Program-made: the position numbers and the translations under genes
In this document: piece by piece, positions 1-7,625 of the stretch
Numbering within the stretch: the first letter of the stretch is position 1
How the letters are laid out: the number at the start of each line of letters is the position of its first letter
Notes under the pieces: model-generated
The model's input: the letters and a program-made list of their open reading frames with translations, nothing else
What the model was told of the DNA's origin: nothing
The model's database searches: none
From: Brachybacterium avium
GTDB lineage: Bacteria > Actinomycetota > Actinomycetes > Actinomycetales > Dermabacteraceae
DNA: 64,000 bases
Reading direction: 5' to 3'
Assembly: GCF_002216795.1 (NCBI RefSeq)
Contig: NZ_CP022316.1
Location: forward strand, 2,170,001 to 2,234,000

Positions 1-289
1 ATCACTCAGGGGTGTGCTCCCGGTAGCACCTGGAGCCCGCGCCTTCCGGCCGGCTCCTGTCAGCCGACCCTGGAGGTGTCTTGAGCTCTAGAGGCTCGGC
101 TGACGATGCATCATCGGCATCATCATCATGGACATCATCGAGCGCATCGCGGAGCGGACCACCCGGTGGGTGGTCTCGCGGAATGCGGCGCTCGTGGTCA
201 TGGCTAAGAGCATGCCCGGTCCCGTCCCGAGGGGCAAGAGGCTGTTCACATGGCGGGACGGGACGGAGGTTGTCGCGTCGAGGAACTGC
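1..289. other. no gene recognised; contains an 8-bp inverted repeat
   Basis: This stretch lies beyond the 3' end of upp. I find no open frame with recognisable protein character: the short frames on both strands are rich in Ser, Arg and Met and do not resemble a family. An 8-bp perfect inverted repeat (TCAGCCGA at 60-67, TCGGCTGA at 96-103) encloses 28 bases. It could be a weak terminator or the edge of something that starts outside the window. Confidence 0.4.
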
Positions 290-928
290 TCAGTCGACGA
301 CGCCGAAGAGGCGATCTCCCGCATCTCCGAGGCCGGGCACGATGTAGCCCCGCTCGTCGAGCTTCTCGTCGATCGCCGCGGTGACGACGGTGAGGTCGAT
401 CGCCGGGTCGAGGGCCTCCTCCAGGTTCCGCAGGCCCTCCGGCGCGCACAGCAGCGTCACGCAGGTGATGTCGCGGGCGCCGCGCTCGTGCATGTACTCG
501 CAGGCGGCGATCAGGGTGTGGCCGGTGGCCAGCATCGGGTCCAGCACGAAGCACTGGCGGCCGGAGAGATCCTCCGGCAGACGGTTCGCGTAGGTGCTGA
601 CCTCGAGGGTCTCGTCATTGCGCACCATGCCCAGGAAGCCCACCTCGGCGGTGGGCAGCAGGCGCGTGAGGCCATCGAGCATCCCCAGCCCGGCGCGCAG
701 GATCGGCACCACCATCGGCTTGGGGTTGGTCAGGCGGGTGCCGGTCATCGTGGTCACCGGAGTCTCGATCTCCACGGGGGCGACGGCGACGTTGCGGGTG
801 GCCTCGTAGGCCAGCAGGGTCACCAGCTCATCGGCGAGCTGGCGGAACACCGAGGAGTGGGTGGCGCGATTGCGCAGCACCGACAGCTTGTGGGCGACGA
901 GGGGGTGGTCGATCTGGAGTACGCGCAT
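290..928 (-). CDS. upp: uracil phosphoribosyltransferase
   Basis: This 212-residue protein converts uracil and PRPP to UMP in cytoplasmic pyrimidine salvage. The PRPP-binding loop is visible at residues 130-138 (DPMLATGHT), close to the usual DPMLATGGS, and the C-terminus has the family's GDAGDRLFG ending. Length is normal for a bacterial enzyme. It is transcribed divergently from tadA across a 141-bp gap that must hold both promoters. The ATG at 928 gives the conserved N-terminus with 'DHPLVAHKL', so the start is secure. Confidence 0.97.
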   Translation of the reverse strand: MRVLQIDHPLVAHKLSVLRNRATHSSVFRQLADELVTLLAYEATRNVAVAPVEIETPVTTMTGTRLTNPKPMVVPILRAGLGMLDGLTRLLPTAEVGFLGMVRNDETLEVSTYANRLPEDLSGRQCFVLDPMLATGHTLIAACEYMHERGARDITCVTLLCAPEGLRNLEEALDPAIDLTVVTAAIDEKLDERGYIVPGLGDAGDRLFGVVD

Positions 929-1069
929 GGGGCGAATCTACCGGAGGGGGAGGCGCCCCGCCCCGGGTTCGGCCGCGGGAGAGCGAGGCCGAGGGGGTTC
1001 TCACGCCGAGCCCGGCAGGGACGCTGCCGGGCGGGGGCAGGTGTGCCCGGGGCACGCGACAATAGGGCC

Positions 1070-1531
1070 ATGACCGATGACGAACTGATGGGCCTGGCGA
1101 TCGAGGAGGCCCGCGCCGCCGCCGACCGCGAGCCGGCCGACGTCCCGATCGGCGCGGTCGTCACGGGCCCGGGCGGCGAGGTGCTCGCCACGGCCGGCAA
1201 CCGCCGCGAGGCCGATGAGGACCCCACCGCCCACGCCGAGATCCTCGCGCTGCGCCGCGCGGCCGCGGTCACCGGTCGCTGGAACCTCACCGGCTGCACG
1301 CTCGTGGTCACCCTCGAGCCGTGCACCATGTGCGCCGGTGCGATCGTCCTGGCCCGCACGCAGCGCCTCGTCGTCGGCGCCATGGACCCCAAGGCCGGGG
1401 CCGCCGGATCGCTCTACGACCTGGTGCGCGAGCCGCGGCTGAACCACCGCGTGGAGCTCACCACCGGGGTGCGGGGCCAGGAGTGCGGCGAGCTGCTGCG
1501 GAGCTTCTTCCGCGCTCGGCGACGGCGCTGA
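1070..1531 (+). CDS. tadA: tRNA-specific adenosine deaminase
   Basis: This 153-residue zinc deaminase should convert wobble adenosine 34 to inosine in tRNA-Arg(ACG). The zinc site is complete: H55-A-E57, with E57 as proton shuttle, and PCTMC with C85 and C88. The downstream segment 'DPKAGAAGSLYDLV' is typical of TadA rather than cytidine or guanine deaminases. The open frame extends far upstream, but that part runs antisense to upp, so the ATG at 1070, which begins the conserved TadA N-terminus, is the credible start. It is followed by 175 bp before the ABC ATPase gene. Confidence 0.95.
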   Translation: MTDDELMGLAIEEARAAADREPADVPIGAVVTGPGGEVLATAGNRREADEDPTAHAEILALRRAAAVTGRWNLTGCTLVVTLEPCTMCAGAIVLARTQRLVVGAMDPKAGAAGSLYDLVREPRLNHRVELTTGVRGQECGELLRSFFRARRRR

Positions 1532-1706
1532 GCGGGCCGACGATCGGGCGGCCCCGGCAGTCGTCCGTGCGCCGTCCGAACGGCGAGATCATAATTCCGA
1601 GATCCGAGACGCTCTCGTACAGTGGGCCGCGATCTTCCCTGTCGACCCCCAGCAGAACACCGCCTCCGCCACGACGACGTCGCCCGGGCGGGGACGAGGA
1701 GCCCCG

Positions 1707-2513
1707 ATGGACACCGCCACTCCGCCCCCGGCGACAGATGCGCAGGCGAGCGTCGTCGCCGAGAACGTCTCGAAGGTCTTCTTCTCCGGCCGTGACCCGG
1801 TGTGGGCCCTCGAGGACTTCTCCCTGACGCTCGAACCCGGCTCCTTCACCTGCATCGTCGGACCCTCCGGCTGCGGCAAGTCCACCTTCCTGCGGATCCT
1901 CGGCGGGCTCGAGGAGCGCACCGTCGGCAAGGTGACCACGACCGGTATCGAGCATCCGGTGCCCGCGGCCTTCATCTTCCAGGAGCACGGGGTCTTCCCC
2001 TGGATGACCGTCGAGGACAACGTCGCCTTCGGCCTGCGGATGACCGGGGTCCCCGCCCGCACGCGCCGCGCCGTCGCCCGCGACTGGCTGCAGCGGGTGC
2101 GGCTGGACTCCTTCGCCGGCTCCTATCCCCATCAGCTCTCCGGCGGCATGCGGCAGCGGGTGGCGATCGCCCGCGCCTTCGCGACCGGGTCCCCCGTGCT
2201 GCTGATGGATGAGCCGCTCGGGGCGCTGGACGCCCAGACCCGCATGCTCATGCAGGAGGAGCTGGTGGCCCTGTGGGAGGCCGAGCGCAAGACGGTCCTG
2301 ATGGTCACCCACGACATCGACGAGGCGATCCTGCTGGGCGACCGCATCATCGTCATGTCCGGCCGGCCCGGCACCCTGCGCGAGGACATCACCGTCCCCT
2401 TCGATCGCCCGCGCTCGGTCGACGTGGAGCGCACCGCCGAGTTCGGGGAGCTGCGCTCACGCATCTGGAACCTGCTGCGCGACGACGTCCGCACCGCCGA
2501 GGAGACCGCATGA
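1707..2513 (+). CDS. ABC transporter ATP-binding protein, SsuB/TauB-like
   Basis: This 268-residue cytoplasmic ATPase powers the importer formed with the next two genes. Walker A is at residues 52-60 (GPSGCGKST), the Q-loop at Q92, the signature at 144-148 (LSGGM), Walker B ending in DEP at 168-170, and the switch histidine at H202. The 'FIFQEHGVFPWMTV' segment is characteristic of nitrate/sulfonate/taurine ATPases. The stop codon overlaps the permease start by four bases (ATGA), so the two are translationally coupled. The substrate cannot be read from the ATPase; sulfonates, taurine or a thiamine precursor are the usual choices for this subfamily. Confidence 0.9.
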   Translation: MDTATPPPATDAQASVVAENVSKVFFSGRDPVWALEDFSLTLEPGSFTCIVGPSGCGKSTFLRILGGLEERTVGKVTTTGIEHPVPAAFIFQEHGVFPWMTVEDNVAFGLRMTGVPARTRRAVARDWLQRVRLDSFAGSYPHQLSGGMRQRVAIARAFATGSPVLLMDEPLGALDAQTRMLMQEELVALWEAERKTVLMVTHDIDEAILLGDRIIVMSGRPGTLREDITVPFDRPRSVDVERTAEFGELRSRIWNLLRDDVRTAEETA

Positions 2514-3376
2514 GCACTCGCCCCCTCGCCGCCGCCCCCACCGAGGCTCCTGGCTCTCCGGATCGGGACCGGCGCACCCTCGAGGCCGCCCGCGCGCACC
2601 GGGCCCGGGAGAACCGGCTCCGCACCCGCGATCTCGTGCTGTCGATCACCGCGCCGATCCTGCTGATCGTGCTGTGGGAGCTGAGCGCGAGGGCGCTGAT
2701 CATCGACCCGCGGTTCTTCCCGCCGCCCACCCATATCGTCGCGGCGGGAGCGGAGATGCTGCGCAGCGGCGAGCTGTGGGAGCACACCGGCCCCACGCTC
2801 CTGCGCCTGCTGGTCGGCGGCGGTCTCGGAGCGCTCGCCGGCATCGTGGTGGGTCTGGTGATGGGCTCCTCGCGCGCACTGAACGCGGCGCTCGGCCCGC
2901 TGTTCTCGGCGCTCTACCCGCTGCCGAAGATCGCGATCTTCCCGATCCTGCTGATGATCTTCGGCCCCACCGAGCTGCCCAAGATCATCGCCGTGTTCAT
3001 CACGACGTTCTTCATCATGCAGATCAACACCGTCTCCGGGGTGTGGGCGATCGACCGCAAGCTGCTCGAGGCGGGGACTGCCTACGGCGCGACCGGCTTC
3101 TCCCGGTTCCGCTTCGTGGTGCTGCCCGGAGCGATGCCCTTCGTGTTCTCGGGACTGCGCACCGCCACCGGCACCGCCGTGGTCGTGGTCACCGCCGTGG
3201 AGTTCACCGGCGCGACCTCCACCGGGCTCGGCTATCTGATCTGGAACTCGTGGCAGCTGTTCATCCCCGAGAAGCTCTACGTGGGCCTGCTGGTGATCGG
3301 CATCATCGGCGCCCTCCTCACCACTCTCATCAGCCGCTCCGAGAAGCTGCTGCTGCCCTGGCGCCGAGAGCGCTGA
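2510..3376 (+). CDS. ABC transporter permease, SsuC/TauC-like
   Basis: This 288-residue membrane protein forms the channel of the importer. A charged N-terminal tail of about 40 residues precedes six predicted membrane segments. The cytoplasmic EAA loop, which docks the ATPase, is seen as 'EAGTAYGATGFSRF' followed by the 'LPGAMPFVFSGLR' segment. This arrangement matches SsuC/TauC permeases of the BPD_transp_1 family. The start was chosen at 2510 because it overlaps the ATPase stop as ATGA. The longer open frame upstream only reads through the ATPase gene. Confidence 0.9.
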   Translation: MSTRPLAAAPTEAPGSPDRDRRTLEAARAHRARENRLRTRDLVLSITAPILLIVLWELSARALIIDPRFFPPPTHIVAAGAEMLRSGELWEHTGPTLLRLLVGGGLGALAGIVVGLVMGSSRALNAALGPLFSALYPLPKIAIFPILLMIFGPTELPKIIAVFITTFFIMQINTVSGVWAIDRKLLEAGTAYGATGFSRFRFVVLPGAMPFVFSGLRTATGTAVVVVTAVEFTGATSTGLGYLIWNSWQLFIPEKLYVGLLVIGIIGALLTTLISRSEKLLLPWRRER

Positions 3377-3411
3377 GACCCCCTCCACCCCTGCACACCA
3401 AGGAAACCGCC

Positions 3412-4437
3412 ATGCGTCGTCGTACCCTCCTGTCCCTCGCCTCTGCCACCGCGCTCGGTGGGGCCCTCGCCGCCTGCGGCCCTGCCGTCACCGGTGAGGA
3501 CGCCGATGCCGACGGCGGCTCCGCCTCCGGCACTGTCCGGGTGGGCCACGTGCCCTCCTCCCTCTTCGCCCCGCTGTACGTCGCCGACGCGATGGGCTTC
3601 TTCGAGGACGCCGGCATCACCGTCGAGCTCACCCCGCTGAAGTCCGGGCAGGACGGCATCCCGATGCTCGCCAACGACCAGCTCGACGTGATGATCGCGG
3701 GCTTCAGCGCCGGGATGTTCAATGCCCTCGACCAGGGACTGGCCTTCAAGGTCGTCGGCTCCATGGGCATCTCCCCGGGCGATCCCGAGAACTCGCCCAC
3801 CGCCCTCGAGGTCAGCCAGGCGCTGATCGACGACGGCTCCGTCTCCTCCGTCGAGGATCTCGCGGGCCGCACCATCGGCGTCGCCGGGGGCGCCGGCGCG
3901 ACCGGCGGCTACCTGCTCGCCGCGATGCTCGAGGAGGGCGGCCTGTCCCTGAGCGATGTCGAGATCTCCAACCTCTCCACCCCCGACCAGGAGCCGGCCC
4001 TGACCAACGGCTCGATCGACGCGGCGACCCCGTCGGCCCCGTTCTCCACCGCGATGGAGGAGGCCGGCGTCGCCTCCCCGCTCGCCGTCCCGGCGAAGGG
4101 GACCACCGGCACCGGTGTGCTCTACTCCGAGACGTTCCTGGGGGCCGAGCTCGCCCAGGCCTTCTTCACCGCGCTCGCGCAGGGCTCCCAGGAGCTCTCC
4201 GACGACGGCACGCAGACCGACGAGGTCTACCAGATCCTCGCCGACACCCTCGGTCAGGAGATCGAGGTGCTGAAGTCCGCCCCGATGTACTCCTACCTGC
4301 CGGACCTCGCCCCGCAGCCCGAGCAGCTCACGAACATGCAGGCCGTGTGGATCGAGGCGGGGCAGATCACCTACACCGAGCCGATCGATGTGGCCGGGGT
4401 GGTCGACGCGAGCTTCGCCGAGGGGGCGAACGCCTGA
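3412..4437 (+). CDS. ABC transporter substrate-binding lipoprotein, SsuA/TauA/NMT1-like
   Basis: This 341-residue protein captures substrate outside the membrane. The signal peptide carries an arginine-rich start and a lipobox ending at C22 (LAAC), so the mature protein should be lipid-anchored. The fold signature 'VGHVPSSLFAPLYVADAMGFFEDAGITVEL' region (around residues 43-70) is typical of NMT1/SsuA-type periplasmic binding proteins. A purine-rich ribosome site (AAGGAAA) precedes the ATG at 3412. It completes a three-gene importer with a 35-bp spacer after the permease. The ligand is unknown. Proximity to MetNIQ suggests a sulfur compound, but that is inference. Confidence 0.87.
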   Translation: MRRRTLLSLASATALGGALAACGPAVTGEDADADGGSASGTVRVGHVPSSLFAPLYVADAMGFFEDAGITVELTPLKSGQDGIPMLANDQLDVMIAGFSAGMFNALDQGLAFKVVGSMGISPGDPENSPTALEVSQALIDDGSVSSVEDLAGRTIGVAGGAGATGGYLLAAMLEEGGLSLSDVEISNLSTPDQEPALTNGSIDAATPSAPFSTAMEEAGVASPLAVPAKGTTGTGVLYSETFLGAELAQAFFTALAQGSQELSDDGTQTDEVYQILADTLGQEIEVLKSAPMYSYLPDLAPQPEQLTNMQAVWIEAGQITYTEPIDVAGVVDASFAEGANA

Positions 4438-4945
4438 TCGCCGCCCCCGCGCCGTCGACCGACGCGACGGACCGGCAGACCGCGGCGCCCGGAGCGCGTC
4501 CGTGGCCTGAGCGGCCGACTCGTCAGCGCGTCCGGTCCTGAGCGGTCGCCCCGAGCGCGCACCCGGGGCCGAGCGGCCCGGTCGGTGTGCGTCCACTGGC
4601 GCTGTGCGTGCAGACAGGCCCGTATAGGCCGGAGCATGCGCGTATACCGCCAGTGGATGCACTGACGGCCCCGCGAAGCGCCCGGACAGCCCGGTGGATG
4701 CCCCGATGGCCCCGTGGATGCACCCGACGGCCCGGTGGGGTGCCCCGGCGGCACGGCGGAGCAGCGCGCACTGCGCCACGGGCGAGCGATGCAGAGGCGC
4801 TGACGGCGGTGCCGAGGGCTCCGCTCCGTCGGCGCGACCCCTCGAAGTGACCCCCTGCACACCCGGAACCGCAGGTCTGTGAGGTTTGTTGCGGCAGATG
4901 AACCAATCCTCCGGACCGGGTGCTCGGCGATGCTTGAATCCTCTG
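4438..4945. other. 508-bp intergenic region upstream of metNIQ
   Basis: No credible gene lies here, although collagen-like Gly/Pro frames can be read on the minus strand because of the repeats. The region holds a 10-bp perfect inverted repeat (TCCACTGGCG at 4592-4601, CGCCAGTGGA at 4648-4657) whose 46-base interior has two GTATA-containing stretches, followed by tandem 21-bp repeats at 4667-4749. It should contain the promoter of metNIQ. I could not fold it into a recognised SAM riboswitch by eye. Confidence 0.5.
4667..4749. repeat. imperfect 21-bp tandem repeats (3 units plus one diverged)
   Basis: Three adjoining 21-bp units start at 4687, 4708 and 4729 and share the core GCCC(G/C)GTGG(A/G)TGC(A/C)CC. 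A more diverged 20-bp unit occupies 4667-4686. The period of 21 equals seven codons or two helical turns. Since no gene is supported here, a binding array or replication slippage product is more likely than a coding repeat. Confidence 0.7.
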
Positions 4946-5962
4946 GTGATCACTCTCGACCGCCTCACGAAGGTCTTCCCCGCACCCGGCGGAGGAGACC
5001 CTGTCGTCGCGCTCGACGGGATCGACCTCCACCTCGAGCCGGGCCGCGTGCACGGCATCGTCGGCCGCTCCGGCGCCGGGAAGTCCACCCTCATCCGCTG
5101 CCTGACCGGGCTGGAGAAGCCCACCACCGGGCGCGTCGAGGTGGACGGCACCGACATCGCAGCCCTGGACGGCGCCGCCCTGCGCGCCGCCCGTCGCAAC
5201 ATCGGCATGGTCTTCCAGCACGCGAATCTGCTGGATTCCCGCACCGCCGCCCAGAACATCGCCCACCCGCTCGAGATCGCGGGCGTCCCCCGCGCCCGTC
5301 GCCAGCAGCGGGTGGCCGAGCTGGTGGAGCTGGTGGGGCTCACCGGGCGCGAGCACAACCATCCCGCCCAGCTCTCCGGGGGGCAGATCCAGCGCGTCGG
5401 CATCGCCCGCGGGCTGGCCGCGGAGCCGAAGGTGCTGCTGTGCGATGAACCGACCAGCGCGCTGGACGGCTCCACCACCCGCCAGATCCTGCGGCTGATC
5501 GCCGACCTGCGCGAGCGCCTCGGCATCACGGTCGTGATCATCACCCACGAGATGGGCGTGGTGCGCGAGGTCTGCGACACCGTCACTCTGCTGCAGGACG
5601 GCCGGATCACCCAGACCGGTGATCTGCTGGACGTCGCCGCGGACCCGCACGGCCCGCTGAGCGCCGAGCTGATCCCGCTGCCCCCGGTCCCCACCGGCAT
5701 CAACGCGCTCATCGTCAACTGCGACTACGGCAACTCCGCACGCTTCCGCACCACCGATGACCTGATCCGCCTGGCCGAGACCTACGAGGCCGAGGCGACG
5801 CTCGTCGCCGGCACCATCGAGACCATCGGTGGGCGCCAGGTGGGCCGCGTGCAGCTCGCCCTGCGCAACCGCTCCGACCAGCCCATCTCCCGAGAGGGCC
5901 TGACCGCCTTCCTCACCGAGCTCGAGGCGGCCGGAGTGGTCGCGACGGAGGTGACCGCATGA
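4946..5962 (+). CDS. metN: methionine ABC transporter ATP-binding protein
   Basis: This 338-residue ATPase drives methionine import with MetI and MetQ. Walker A spans residues 40-48 (GRSGAGKST), the Q-loop glutamine is Q91, the signature LSGGQ is at 143-147, Walker B ends in DEP at 167-169, and the switch histidine is H201. Residues from about 252 to the end ('INALIVNCDYGNSARF' onward) form the NIL domain, the ACT-like sensor by which internal methionine shuts transport down; its presence separates MetN from other ATPases. I chose GTG at 4946, giving the canonical MITLDRLTKVF start. A TTG at 4934 and an ATG at 4898 are in frame upstream. The stop overlaps metI as ATGA. Confidence 0.94.
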   Translation: MITLDRLTKVFPAPGGGDPVVALDGIDLHLEPGRVHGIVGRSGAGKSTLIRCLTGLEKPTTGRVEVDGTDIAALDGAALRAARRNIGMVFQHANLLDSRTAAQNIAHPLEIAGVPRARRQQRVAELVELVGLTGREHNHPAQLSGGQIQRVGIARGLAAEPKVLLCDEPTSALDGSTTRQILRLIADLRERLGITVVIITHEMGVVREVCDTVTLLQDGRITQTGDLLDVAADPHGPLSAELIPLPPVPTGINALIVNCDYGNSARFRTTDDLIRLAETYEAEATLVAGTIETIGGRQVGRVQLALRNRSDQPISREGLTAFLTELEAAGVVATEVTA

Positions 5963-6660
5963 TCGAGACCCTGCAGGAATGGCTGTCGAACCCGCTGCTG
6001 GTGCGCTGGGACGGCGGGCCCTGGCAGGCCACGCTCGTCACCCTCTACATGACCGCCGTGACCATGGCGCTCACCGTGCTGCTGGGCCTGCCGCTGGGCG
6101 TGGCACTGTTCGAGACCGACGACTCCGCCTCCCCGCTGGTGCGGAAGATCAACCAGGTCACCGGGTTCGTGGTCAATGTGCTGCGCTCCTTCCCCTTCTT
6201 CATCCTGATCATCGCGCTGATCCCGATCACCTCGGCGATCACCGGCCGCTCCACCGGCCCCAACGCGGCGATGATCGCGCTGACCATCGCAGCGGTGCCC
6301 TTCGCCGCCCGGCTGTTCGAGCTGAACCTGCGGGAGATCCCCGCCGGGAAGATCGAGGCGGTGCGGATGATGGGCGCGAGCCGCTGGCAGGTGATCCGCC
6401 AGGTGCTGATCCCCGAGGCGCTGCCCGGCCTGATCGGCTCGATCACCACCACGACGATCGCCGTGATCGGCTACACCGCCATGGCCGGCTCCGTGAACTC
6501 CGGCGGGCTGGGCCAGCTGGCCTACAACCGCGGCTACACCGGCTACCAGACCGAGATCATCGTCGTCACCGTCATCCTGCTGATCGCCATTGTGATCCTC
6601 GTGCAGCTGATCGGGGACCGACTCTCCCGCGCGGTCGACCACCGCGCCCGCACCGCCTGA
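5959..6660 (+). CDS. metI: methionine ABC transporter permease
   Basis: This 233-residue membrane permease pairs as a homodimer with MetN. Five membrane segments are evident. The EAA loop reads 'EAVRMMGASRWQVIRQVLIPEALPG', diagnostic of MetI, and the region 'GYTAMAGSVNSGGLGQLAY' is also highly conserved in the family. It begins inside the metN stop codon (ATGA overlap at 5959-5962), indicating coupled translation, and is followed after 41 bp by metQ. Confidence 0.95.
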   Translation: MIETLQEWLSNPLLVRWDGGPWQATLVTLYMTAVTMALTVLLGLPLGVALFETDDSASPLVRKINQVTGFVVNVLRSFPFFILIIALIPITSAITGRSTGPNAAMIALTIAAVPFAARLFELNLREIPAGKIEAVRMMGASRWQVIRQVLIPEALPGLIGSITTTTIAVIGYTAMAGSVNSGGLGQLAYNRGYTGYQTEIIVVTVILLIAIVILVQLIGDRLSRAVDHRARTA

Positions 6661-6701
6661 ACCCTCCACCGCCTGAACCCCTCACCTCGAAGGAACCACT
6701 G

Positions 6702-7538
6702 ATGAGCACCGTCTCCCGCCGCACCCTGTTCGCCTCCGGCGCCGGCCTCGCCGCCCTCACCCTCGCCGCCTGCGGTGGGGACGAGGCGCCGCTCGCCGAG
6801 GAAGGTGGGGTCACCACCATCCGCATCGCCGCGACCCCGCTGCCGCACATGCAGATCCTCACCTTCATCAAGGACAACCTCGCCGCCGACGCCGGTCTCG
6901 AGCTCGACCTGCAGGAGCAGACCGAGTACCCGATCCCGAACCGTCTGCTCAGCGAGGGGGAGGTCGATGCGAACTACTTCCAGCACCTGCCCTACCTCGA
7001 GACCGAGGTGGCGGAGAACGGCTACGAGCTGACCGCCTTCGAGGGCGTGCACATCGAGCCGCTGGGCATCTTCTCGGAGTCCCTCAACAGCCTCGACGAG
7101 ATCGAGGAGGGTGCCGCAGTCGGCGTCCCGAACGATCCCACCAACCGCGGCCGGGCGCTCGCGCTGCTCGCCGCCGAGGGCCTGCTGGCGCTGCGGGACG
7201 GCATCGAGCCCACCGAGGCCACGATCGACGACATCGCCGAGAACCCGCAGCACCTCGATTTCCAGGAGATCGACGCGGCGCTGCTGCCCCGCACCCTGAG
7301 CGACTACGCGATCGCCGTGATCAACGGCAACTACGCCCTCGAGGCGGATCTCAGCCCCGCCGAGGACGCGCTCGCCCTCGAGACCGGCGAGGACAACCCT
7401 TACGCGAACATGCTCGTGGTCCGCACCGAGGACAAGGACAACGCGGCCCTGGTGGCCCTCGATGAGCTGCTGCACTCCGAGGACGTCCGCAGCTTCATCG
7501 AGGAGACCTACTCCGGCGCGGTGATCCCCGCCTTCTGA
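6702..7538 (+). CDS. metQ: methionine-binding lipoprotein
   Basis: This 278-residue protein is the NlpA-family ligand receptor of the MetNIQ importer. The N-terminus has twin arginines (SRRTLF) followed by a hydrophobic stretch and a lipobox ending at C24 (LAAC); Tat export is possible. The body carries hallmark NlpA segments: 'ATPLPHMQIL', 'YFQHLPYLE', 'VGVPNDPTNRGRALALL' and 'YANMLVVR'. A good ribosome site (AAGGAA) lies eight bases before the ATG. The gene ends the operon; a GC-rich hairpin at 7578-7611 separates it from the convergent oligopeptidase gene. Confidence 0.95.
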   Translation: MSTVSRRTLFASGAGLAALTLAACGGDEAPLAEEGGVTTIRIAATPLPHMQILTFIKDNLAADAGLELDLQEQTEYPIPNRLLSEGEVDANYFQHLPYLETEVAENGYELTAFEGVHIEPLGIFSESLNSLDEIEEGAAVGVPNDPTNRGRALALLAAEGLLALRDGIEPTEATIDDIAENPQHLDFQEIDAALLPRTLSDYAIAVINGNYALEADLSPAEDALALETGEDNPYANMLVVRTEDKDNAALVALDELLHSEDVRSFIEETYSGAVIPAF

Positions 7539-7577
7539 GCAGCCCGCCCGGACCGGCTCCCGCCAACCGGGCGGCAG

Positions 7578-7611
7578 GCCGGCCGCCGCGGGGCGGCTCC
7601 GGCGGGCCGGC
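7578..7611. terminator. bidirectional hairpin between metQ and ptrB
   Basis: GCCGGCCGCCG (7578-7588) pairs with CGGCGGGCCGGC (7600-7611), with one bulged base and an 11-base loop. It lies between two converging genes and has no T tract on either side. GC-rich hairpins lacking a T tract are common terminators in actinobacteria. Confidence 0.5.
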
Positions 7612-7625
7612 CGGCTCAGACCAGC

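Noticed and set aside
128..1069. Long open frame in the tadA frame upstream of tadA
   Set aside because: Most of it is antisense to upp and has no family features; the conserved TadA N-terminus begins at 1070.
4371..4862. Collagen-like Gly/Pro-rich frame on the minus strand
   Set aside because: It is produced by the 21-bp repeats, which equal seven codons. There is no start with a ribosome site and no sensible N-terminus.
3277..5718. 813-codon open frame on the minus strand
   Set aside because: It is antisense to the SsuA-like gene, the repeat-rich gap and metN. Its Ser/Arg/Gly-rich text is a by-product of high GC content.
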